The notes below the pieces were generated by a model. It did not search any database. It was not told the DNA's origin and saw only the letters and a program-made list of their open reading frames with translations. DNA of 64,000 bases from Timema cristinae (taxonomy: Eukaryota; Arthropoda; Insecta; Phasmatodea; Timematidae): NCBI GenBank assembly GCA_039000515.1, contig JBCFYV010000012.1:31893397-31957396 (forward strand). The letters run 5' to 3'. Positions 36,796 to 48,700 of this stretch are shown piece by piece; the first letter of the stretch is position 1; every line of letters begins with the position of its first letter. The position numbers and the translations under genes are program-made.

Positions 36796-39700
36796 GTGAG
36801 TGTGTGTGTGCACGGTGTGTGTGTGTGCGTATGTGCGGGGGTGCATGTGCTGTGCTGAGTGTGTGCATGCGCGTGCGTGTGTGTGTCTCTCGCAAATAGC
36901 TACTCAAGCTGAAGAGTAGAGAAATAATAAAAGGAAAGGCCTCTCTCTTCAGGGCTGTTGAAACACAAATAAGCTTAGTGCAAAACCGTATAAAGCACAA
37001 TTGATGCAAAACTGTACTACTACATCTACTTAAACATTATTAATTATTAAGGCTCTAGCTCTTTCTCTAGTCGGAGGTCAGCACCAGGTGAACAGCTGCG
37101 CTCTTGAGAATGTTGAATTTGATCAAAATCAATGTTTCTCTTACTGTTACAGTATAAAGTTAGTTCTATAATTTAATATGGTTTGAATTTTAAATATTTC
37201 TAAATAAGCTTAAAACATATTTTATTTTAAATGTGTCTTTTATTGCATTCAAACAATTAAAATAATATTGGTTTTTTACTTATACATAATTAAGTTTTAA
37301 AACAATAGATTTATTTAACCCAAGCTCTAAATCGACTCGATACTTGGGAGCTTTATGAAAATCTCACTCGAGAATGACTCACATTAATAAACTTGAGTTC
37401 ACATACTCCTAGTTCATACATTTGTATACATCTGACATGTTTCAGACTGAATCCAGAGTACGACCAAGCCATGAACAATCTGGCCAACATTCTCAAGGAT
37501 GAGCGAAAACTGACAGAGGCGGAGTTGTTGTTGAGAAGAGCTGTGCGTCTCAGGTACTTAACCACCCAGGCCACATATTTTAAAACACACCTTTAATTTG
37601 AGTAACTTATGGAACATTCTTAACAAAAGTCTTCTTCACTGCATTAATTAAGGTACTTGTTTTTGCACTTTTATCAAGTAATTTTAAGAAATAATATATA
37701 ATGAAGAAAAAGCTTTTTATTTGAACATCATAGTTTACATGGAGCAGAAGAATGGAAAAAAGGAATTATAATATCTATTTTCAAGAAAGGAGACAAGAAA
37801 AGGTGTATAAATTATAGGGGATAACGCTAATGTGCCACTGTACAAAAATATATGAGGATACCGGAAAAGAGAATAAGAAATAAAATCAGGATTGCCACGC
37901 ACCCGGAAAACCGGGGAAAATAGAGATAATTTTTTTTGTGTCTGGAAAAAACCGGGAAAATACAGGGAATTTCACAAAAAAAAGCTAGAATTTACTGGAA
38001 TTTGTTAGTGAATTTGGGCAATACATTGCTTGCAAGCTTAAAATAGTTGGAACAATATAGACTAAAATTTGTAACTGGAGAATTGAGCAATCTGATTTGA
38101 ACATGCCTCATTTATGATGATTATGCTTACCAGCACCTCATCAGCTTGAGATAAGTCCTGAGTGCAACCGAGACGACTCGTTCGGAAAATGTCATATCTT
38201 TTCAGCTTCCTCCACTCACCCCCACCAATAGCACAAACATCTAGTTTCCCCCAACTTCATCAAGCCCATGCTGCTGGCACGTGTTTCTGCTGCCAGTTGA
38301 TTGAATTAATTCTTTGGATTTTGGTGTGTTATTTGTCTCTTGTTTAAAAAAGATTACGCCTGTTTAAAGATATTGTTTTTGTAGTGTAATGTTTTAAGAC
38401 TGTACCATACCTATCTTGCCATTTTGTCTATTTTTAATTTTTTAGAAATTGCCTAGGTATCAATATTGTCTGTTTAAAATCTTTATGGGTTTTATCATTT
38501 TCATTACAGTCAAATCCTGAGTTAGTGAAGGTGGATTTGCCTGGTTGCTGCCATGGCCAGTATTAAAAAAAAGGAGTATACTGTAAAGTGAAAAGTTTAT
38601 GAAAATATTGCCTCCACCCTGCTAGTTTGTCATAAAATTAGAGTGGTTGTAAAATTGACCTATTGGGTTTGTGTCCGCGCATAGCTACTTTACCTCTTTC
38701 ACCCCTGTGAAATGGACTAACCCACTTCTACCACCACTTCTCTCCAAGGTCACAGTTCTTTTTTCTTAGATTTTTCTTTCTGTTCAGTGCAGTGTTAGGG
38801 ATATGCAATACTGGTAACATATCGATATTTGAGTATGAAAAAAATGAACAAGAAGTATATCTATATCTCTCAGTATCAATACTTTCATTTAGCGATAGAA
38901 AAATAAAGGCATACTAAAAACTATTGGAAAAATAAAGGAATTAAAAGGAGAAAGTAGGTAAATTAAAGTACTGATATTGGTAAAATATCAAAAGACGGGT
39001 ATCGAAAGAAAAGTATCAATACTGGTATTGTATCATTCCTAGTGCTAGTTTAGCTTTAGCGTCTCGTAAAAGTGTAAGATATTAAAATAATTTCAAACTT
39101 GTTATGCGACATCTAGTGACCGTCCCGAGACCGATACGACCCCTTGGAAGGGAGGCGGAGCGATCTAGTGGCAAGCGCACACACGCCACCCTTATCCCCT
39201 TTTCCCCTCGAGCCACCCCCCCCGCGCTGTCCACTAGATGGGTCACGATCCTCCCCGAGAAACCCAACGCACCAGTCCGCTAGTTCTAAACGATCTAAGA
39301 GATCGCGCCAGGACAAAGGACTCGATCAAGCCAAAGTCCTTTCCAAAAAAAGGACAACAACAATAATGTAGTAGATTTAGTCAGAGTAATTATAAGAGGG
39401 TTAAGATATATTATAAGTTAGCATAAGTTTAGAGAATAAGATGGAGGAGGGTTGGGCCCAACCTCCAGCCGATGAATATTGTCAATGTAAGGAGATAACG
39501 AAAAAATAGAAATAAACTTCAGCCATCTCATCCCAACCTTCTCGGGGCTTTGGGAAGCCATCTATTGGTCTGGTTTCATTTTTTGCAAACAACCTTCCTA
39601 CCTTTCCTGCGCTTAGAACCATTCGGGCTGCCACTCTATCTTTCTCACTCTTTCTGCACTCAGAACCATTCGGGCTGCCACTCTATCTTTCCCAGCCTTT

Positions 39701-42700
39701 CTGCACTCAGAACCATCTGGGCTGCCAACTCCGTCTTGAATTTCCATCCTCTCTTCATGACCCCCCCCCCCCTCCCTTCCAAAGCCTTCACAGTACCACC
39801 GTAGACAAGGAGGGTGACGCCGTAAAGCCAGGGCAGAACATTACAACATTTTTAAAGCCCTTCTCACATCTGCCCCATTCCAATATCCATCCGCTTCATC
39901 CCCCACGTTCCCCCGCAACTCCTCTCCACGCAACCCGCCTATCAGTTACGACCCTCTCTCCTCCACCTCCCCCGTATCATCTTTCCGATTACCGCTCTCT
40001 CGGGCCCAAGAAGGACGCATATCAAATGCCTCTCAAATAAAAAACTACAGCAGCGACTTCTCGACCTGGGCCTGGACGACGCACCTCCCAATTTCCCGAA
40101 ACAAACAAACTCAAAACTTTATATCTCTATATGACCATACCTCAGAACTTTTTTTAATTTTGACCTTAACCCTCAAATTAAAGTTTTTTTTTTTTATTCC
40201 AAATTTCTTGAAAATGGATCAAACGATTTTGAGTAAAATAAATATATATGGACTAATTTACATCCCAAATAACACCTATATCTTTTTTTGATAAAAATAT
40301 TGTTGAGGGCTAGTTTACTGATGAGTGATTTTTTTTTTCAAAAAACTTGAAATATTTTAAAACGAGCTTCAACGATTTGGTTCGAAATTGGTATCTTGGG
40401 CCTTAGGCCTAATAATAGTGTTTGTGGTAAAAAGTTGCTTAAGGCTATTTTACTGATTGATTTTTCAATGAGAGTTATGATAAATTTATGTATGATTGTT
40501 TCATATAATTTATTAATCAAGTACTTACTGTATTTGGTAGTTTTCGACGGGTTTGCAGATTTACCATGGAAATTGATAAAACGGGGTTTAGTAGCCCTCC
40601 GTTACCCCGCTAAATTTAGAGTTGACTATGTTGTTTTTTATATCTATTACAATATGTTAGGGATGAGGATGGCAGTTTATTAGAGGAAATACACCTGAAT
40701 GATCGAGGAAAATCACATGTTAATTTCATCATTGTCTATTCATTGTTGGTGTGGGCTACTTAGTCTATACAGTACATATACAATAATTAGGATTGGTTAA
40801 AATGTTTTTAAATCAAGTAATACTTTCTTATAAAATAAAATTGATACCACATTTAAACTCAAAACTGTATTTTTGGCATTTCCACTTTTTTTCATTCTTT
40901 CATTCCATTTAGGGCCTACAGCAACTATAACCAATTTTTACTTCTATAAAATGTATGTTCTTCATTTCTCATCCCTTTTCCAAATAATTCTTAAACATGT
41001 GTTTACTTTGCACAATAAAACATGCCTTTAATGACAAATTAACACTCTTCATTTTTAAAATTTTCTCTAAGCCAAAATTTAATGCCCTATAATTATATTT
41101 ATAATATCTATTAGGTGTCTGGAAAAATGAAAATCTACTCTGGAAAACACAGGGAATTTTGTAATAATAAAATAGTGGCAACCCTGAAAATGAAAGGAAG
41201 GTGGAGAGAGGAACAGCACAGATTTAGGAAACAAGAGGTCTACAATAGACTTGGTCTCTCACCACTACTATTTGTAATAGTAATGGAAATGGTCATGAAC
41301 AAAGTGGCAGGAAAACTAGGGGAGGAAATGATGAGAGCCATGATGTTTGCTGATGCCTTGGTGGTATGGGGAGAGAAGGAAGAGGAAGTATAGGAACAAC
41401 TACAAGAGTATAATAAGGCAGTAAGAGAGTGTGGGATGAAATTTAACATGGCAAAGTGTGAAGTGATGAATTAGAGGAAGAAGATAAGGCCTAGTAAAGA
41501 TATAAAGTTGTATGGAATATCGCTGAGAAAAGTACAGAATGTAAAATATCTTGAGGTGAAAGGTGGAAGTAGAGAGGATCCATTGTAAGAGGACAGCTGG
41601 GAGAGCTGTTCTAAAGGTGTGTAAGAAACCTATGGAGAAGAGAAGTGCCCTTGAAGTGTAATGAAGTGTTGTACAGGGCGGACTTTATACCCATTGTCAC
41701 ATATGCAGCAGAAACACAGACATTGAATGTAAGAGAAACTAGGAAAGTAGAGTCCATTGGAATGAAGGCCAACTACATGGCCTTTGGGAGCCACAATAGT
41801 TGAGGTAAGATTGTGAAGAGCCATATCAATGACTACAGTTACATGTAGATGCGGTTCACTGTTCCTCCTCTTATTTTAAGAACCCAGCCTGCTTCCAACC
41901 AGTCAGCTGTTGTTGTGTATTAGTACAATTGACATTTTGTTGTTAACGTTTGTTTTTTCAAGTTGAATAATGTCTAATAAATGTAAATATAAATAAATAT
42001 AATATAGAGGCTTTAAGACAGAGTGGAAGGGGGAATTAGTTTTTGTGAAAAGATAGACATGGTAAGACAGTTTGCGTCTTATGTCAAATAACACTGGCAC
42101 AGTTCATAGCCAGTAATCTCAAGCGGCATTATGACACGCATCACAGTACTTTCAGCAAAGAATTTCCTGTTGGTTCTGTTCTAAGGCAAACTAAAGTTAT
42201 TATCAATTTTATCTAGCCTGTTTTTTGTCTTTTCATGTTATGACAAATCTATTTTCACATTAATTTAAAGAAGCAAAGTATGATAAATGATTTAAAAAAA
42301 AAGTTAAAACTATTAGTAAAATATATGTTGAGTATTTTTAGCAACTAAATTTTCTGAAAAATATTTTTTGTATGATTAATAATGACAAAATTGAAAGAAA
42401 AGTTTCCAATTAAAAAAAATATTGATCACTTTGCATTGTAAAAAGACCTGCATGACGAATGAGCGCAGGCCACATTGTTGCCACCCCTGGTTTATAGGGA
42501 AGATATTTAACATCGGCGAATAAATGTACAATCCATTATTGTGATGGGTAAAAGACTTTTAGATAATCACAAACAGTACAGTTAGTCCTGCTATAACATT
42601 GAGTTGTGTTCCAGAAAAACCCAACTTTATTAAAAACAGTGTTATTAAAGTTACATTTTTCCATAAAAATTAATGCAAAGTTTAGATGTAAGGTTACCTG

Positions 42701-45700
42701 TCCCTTTGAAAAGGTCAATTTTCACAGCTAGGCCAATATATTGTCTGCTTTTCTTTGTAACTGGAGTTGTATATGAATTACATGAACACTAAACACCATT
42801 TCAAACAGACAAAAATTACTAGCCTATAACCAAACTAAAAATATATAAAATATAAATACACACAAAGAAAGGTAAACATGAAACATGTGCATGCCTGAAC
42901 TCAACAGATGTTGATCATAGATCAATTTAACACAAAGATACATTCAATTTGTGTTAAAATGTTGGTAAGGTGTTTTAATTCCTCATAGGTGATGCAGCCT
43001 TTATTTTACCAGTACTTTAAAGTAGCAGTCTCGATGGATCCGTAGGTATTTTTATGTAAACAACCACACACTCAATAATTATGTGGGGTGGAGGGGGGTG
43101 TGATGTGGGCTACATGACTCATTGTATCACACGGGTGTGAAACGGGTAATTTAAGGGCTTGGAAAGGAATGTCTGATGTAGCTTGCATGACTCATCACAC
43201 ATTGTGCATATGAGAATTGGGCTGTTAGCACACAATTAAAAATTGGTCTACAATTAATTCAGCTTAAAAATAATGTTAAAGCCAGTTGTAGACAATGTTA
43301 TAACAGGAACTACTGTATCTACTGCAAGGTGTGTAAGAAGTTTTCCTTTGTAAGCTATCTGAATGTTGACCACCCATATTTTCTTTTAGAATTGGTCTTC
43401 AGTTTTTAATGAGGCAAAACAATCAGTTCTGATCATAGATGGAAGTAAATATAATCCTTACCAGTTTGAATTTTTTTTGTGATTGTTAAAATTTACATTT
43501 AAAGAGGAGATGCACAAAAAGAGAACATGTGAAATTCAGACAACACTACTGTTAAATAGATGCATTTTATTGACTTGAAAATTACTTTGGTATTAAAAAC
43601 AAAACAATTAGGTATTTCTATAGTGTTATTTACATAATTCATATACAGTATATAATGTTCTATTAAGTTCCAAACAGTGTATGTTTAAAATAATAAAAAA
43701 ACTTTAAACAGAGCTTAGTGTTCAAAATTGTTTATATCAGATATCTAAACAAACTGATTTTTCAAATATTCTCTCTAATACTAGTTCAAATAATCATTGA
43801 AAAATTATTATAAATATTTAGCCTAAGAAAAATAAGGCCTCATACTAACGCTTAAACATTGCAGATTTATAATTTTTTTTAAATGTATACATAACACAAA
43901 GCATTTGTAATATGTCTCTATAAGGAAAACCTCTTTTCACTTTATGAGGTAATTGTATATTGGATGCACATATATAAACCGAGGTCAGGGTATTGGACGG
44001 TAATAATTGATTTTCTTAAAGAGGTAGCATTGTAAAGTGTGAACTGTGTTCTTTTTTTCATTGTAAAAGTCACCGTCTTCATTCCTTTTATATGTTTCTG
44101 TCAACCTTTGTGCTATTTTTATATCCTTTATGCTGAAGGAAGGATTTTGCGGCTGCATGGATGAACCTGGGAATAGTTCTGTCCAGCATGAGGAGGCACA
44201 AAGAGGCAGAGGAAAGCTACTTCACTGCTCTGAAACATCGCAAGAAGTACCCAGACTGCTATTATAACCTTGGAAACCTTGTGAGTACCTTTGGGGCTTA
44301 CAAACATAATATGGATGGATTTAGGCTCTTAAAAATTTCAGGGATTCACAAATTTTGTAACTATTTCAGTAAAAAAAGGTTTCATTTCTGACTTTATCTT
44401 CAAGACTAGTTTGCTAAACAATTTTAAGACTAGTTTCTAAAATTTACAGAAACATGTCTCTTTCTAAAATGAGATTTACTACACACAGTTATAGTTTTTG
44501 GTAACCAAGAAATTATATTTTGGCGTAAGTCCAATTACGATAAACTATATGTAAGTTACTTTATTTGATAAATAAAGTAGTTTACATATTATAGTTACCA
44601 TAATTAAGCCATTTAAGCATAATATACAGTTTTATAAAACATTAATATGGTTGGATTATTAAATTTCTTCCCTTTTAATCCCAGATTTAAATTTTGTTTA
44701 TATTCTCACCCTTCGAAGAATAAATAAATCAAATGCACATATTTAAATAATTTCACAATTGACTTTTCCTGACCAAGCAACTAAATTAAGTTCTTTTTAC
44801 CATGTTATGAAAAGTTAATTTAATTGCCATTTCAATATGATTTGACCATGTCTTAATGTATGTTGACAGTATCTCGACCAACAGAAGTACGAGGATGCCT
44901 ACACTGCATGGAGGAATGCCACATCATTGAAACCCACCCACACTGTCGCATGGAGCAACATGATAATCATGTTGGACAATATTGGTGAGCCCCAAGAATC
45001 CTACAATTAGAACCACATTAATGTTATTTGGGCATATGCAGACTAAATATCACATTCATGAATGACTGGTGACAGGAAGGTTGGGTTTATATGCCTAATG
45101 GGTGTACTAAAGATGGTTTTCCATAAGTGGTTTTCCACTCTCCCTTCGGGTAAATTTCTTCAATATTTTAAAATTATCATCTCTGCCTTAATCCTATAAT
45201 TAAATAAGTATAGCCTGGATGGATTTGAAGATGTGGTTCATCATTAAAAATATAAAATATACATACTGAATTTAGGCGCTGCCTCAGTCAGCGATAAATT
45301 ATCAATCGCTGTGAGACCACACAGCTTAAAATTAGAGATGGGTCAAATCCACTATTTTTGAATCTGAATCTACATTTTATTTTTGAATCTCGAATTCGAA
45401 TCCTAGAAATTTTAATGATTTACAAATGGACCTACATTACATAATATAGGGCTAAACTGTAGGTTAAGATTTATTTCATTCATGCTTTCAATTTTAATCA
45501 ACCCCAAATGCCCCTCGCAAAATACAGTTAAAATCCAGCTAAATTATTATATTATTATCATATTATTGTTTAGAAATCAAATCAATCGAAATTAGAGTGT
45601 AATTTAGTTTTTTAACAGTGTTGTTAGAATGAGTTAAGTTTCTAAAAAAAAACGTGAAATAAACAGATTGGCCTAATTATACTTTGACCAACTTTAATCA

Positions 45701-48700
45701 TCATTGAAGGATTATAATTTATTTTAATAAGGAAGCAAAAATAAAAATAAGACAGATTTTTTTCAAAAAGACTAAACCAACATGCTCAACAACTAAACAT
45801 ACATTGGAAATAGTGAACTCAATAATGCCTAAGTATGTTTTATTATAATTTTCTTATATATCCATTATTTATCTCCACTTAGAAAACAAGAAATATATTT
45901 GATTCTTGCGATTAATCGATTTCTGAGAATACATTATATTTAAATTACAAACATATTTTCGACTCTTGCAATATGTTAATTTCCATTTTATTAGGCAGGA
46001 CTATGTTTGAGTATTTTTACAATTACTTCAATAACATATTTAAAAAAATAATAAACTCTTAGTTAAAATCAATTTAAAAACAAATGATGAATTAGCAAGT
46101 CGTTATTTGATTCTTAAAACTCGAGAGCACTTACTAAGTGATCAGATTACCTGAATTGATTCTAAACAAACAATCATATACAATACTTAAGCCGGTAGGC
46201 ATAAATAAACAGTTTTATCGGTGTCTGACCGTCGTCAGTATTTATTTTTCATGAAACCCAACAAAATGTCTGACGTAAGGATCATATACAATACATTGGG
46301 GTTCTTTGCATAGTTGTAGATAATTAAAACCAGTTGGGTGGTAAGAACTAACCGTATTTTATTTAATCATCACTCTGGCAAGTAAACATTTTATACGTCA
46401 TGGCGGCCGGCTTTGTATCATGTGTAATGGCGGCTGACTTTGTATCATGTGTAATGTGTTCTTATTTTTTTTTAAAAAAAAGCCATAATTTGTTTTATTT
46501 ATTTCGAGTTTATTTGTAATTCTAGTTTTGATTTTCAGTTTTTGAAGAGGTCTAATGTGTTCATTAAAATATTTACAAGATTGTTTGTGAGGGGACAGTT
46601 TTAGAAGTGAGAATATACTGTAATGGTAAGAGTCCAAGTTTCCTATTGAGGTGGGAGGGTAGGATATTAGGCACATAAGATTTTCATTTTATTCATGCTA
46701 ATCTCTGGTATCCGACAAAATAAAGATTACAGATTAAGTTGTGCTTTTAAAGTAGGCCTAACTAAGTAATTTTTTAATTCAAAATATTATGCTTTGTTTA
46801 TAAGGTGAAAGATTCGACCATCGAATCAAGTAAAACACAGAATCCTTGAATCTCAAATACTTGTCAGGATTCGGTGGATTCAAGTGGCCCATTTCCACTT
46901 AAAATACAATAGTTTGTATCGTTTTTTGGAACTACTTCTCTATTCTGTTTAAGCTAATGTTACCTTTCACATACAACCACACTTTGTCATGCCAATAAGA
47001 AAGAGGGTAAATAAAACTTCAAAACTCATTATCTTAAGATAATGAGGAAAGTTCACTTCTAGTTCTCCATTGTTTTTAAATTTTCTGTTGTAAGCCTAGA
47101 AAAAAAAATTGTATTTGTTTAGAAAGGCTGAATATGTAACCGTTTCATCAACCTAGTCTCACAACACCACAAATATGCTTAAAAATTATTTTAAAAATAG
47201 CTAATGTCACATTTTTTTTTTCTGTTAATAAAATTCAAACTATAGGGTTGTTAAGGAAAAAGAACCCTATTGGAATCTTTAACTTTATTTTGGTGTGAAT
47301 CATATTTTGAAATAGTGCATAGTATAATTAAATGATAAGAGTTGAAGGTCTAAGTGGGAATTTCTTGCTTACCAAGACGCTCCTCTTAGTATTTATTTTT
47401 ATCTCTAACACATCAATTCATGTATATCTTTTTTTTTTATTTCATTATTTTATATTATCAGGCTAGGTACACTCTAAATCGTTATTTTAAATAAATTTTC
47501 TATTGTAGTGCTAATCCTGTTGTTCAGGAGAAATGTATCGGGCAGAGTTGGTTGCTCAAGAAGCTCTTTCTGTCCTTCCCTTAGAGCCTTCCCTGCACTT
47601 CAACCTGGCCAACACTTTGGGCAAGGCTGGCCGCTTCGCTGAGGCTGAGAAACATTTTTCTGAGGCCTTGTCACTTGATCCCAACAACTCTGTCTACTAT
47701 ACTAACCTTGGTACGAATCCTCTTTGTGTGAAAAATATCAGCTTTATTCATTCAATGATTATCAACGTTTTGTATTAACATATGTTTCTAGTACAGCAGA
47801 CGCTTGATTTATTAATGAAAGAATGGAGTAGCACGGACATTCGAAAACACCAATAATCTATTAAACTATGACTGTGCTCTATTACTTTTAGACTGGTTTT
47901 ATAGTTCCAGAAGTGATCAAATAATGCAGATTATGTCTGACGATTAGTGTGCGAATATTCAAAATTTCAAATTCTGAATAATTAACTGCATTCAATTCAA
48001 AACTCTAAATAGCAAGCTTGAATATCAAGGTCTAATAGTTGTCTTAAATTCCTTAAAAATCCTGTCCGGCTAGACCAATATGTTTATGGCACGAAGACAA
48101 GAAGGTAGCCAGATAATCTGGTGAGAGTTAAAACTACGCTTGTCCTTTGTTCTATGTGGGGAATCCGATGTAAGAAGAAGGCAAGAGGTGGTGGCCTCCC
48201 CAAGGGTTGGGAGCCACATGTTTTGTGCTTGTTCTTTCTACAAGATGGGAAAATGCTTGCAATGAAACATTCAGAGAAGAATAGAAATAACTACTCTACC
48301 ATATTTCATGGAGCATGAAAATAAAGAGGGAAGGCCCTATTGCAAGGTCAACCATTTGAGTAGCCAGTCAGTCTGTTAAGTGTTAGCCAGACAGGGAGGT
48401 GGACCCAAACAGAATAGAGATTGTAAGGGTGTCAAGTCTAAAGAACACTTAAAGGGGTTCAAGAACTAATTTTATCATTCATTACTGTTGTGTTATTTTA
48501 TTAAATTTATTGTTGTATAGTATGAAAGTGGCAGAGGTATGAATGATCCTAGTAATAACATTCAATATACAGCCAGTCCCTTGATGAATTAAGTGAAGGT
48601 ATCATTTGTAGGGTCAGCTGGTGTATGTATTTCGATGGGCTTGTCAATAATACTTTCTGGCTCAGTAGGAAAGCAACAGGAAACTACCTCACTCCTAATT

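Larger units (their letters stand above)
37887..41186. mobile_element. hAT-like element splitting the LINE copy, itself a composite
   Basis: Left CAGGATTGCCACGCACCCGG (with AAAACCGGGGAAAA) and right ...ATAGTGGCAACCCTG form an inverted pair, CAGG(A/G)TTGCCAC. CCGGAAAA-rich subterminal sequence occurs at both sides, a common hAT layout. The flanks are A-rich and the target duplication is not clean. Inside lie a smaller element (38796-39041) and a GC-rich block (about 39094-40110). Confidence 0.7.
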
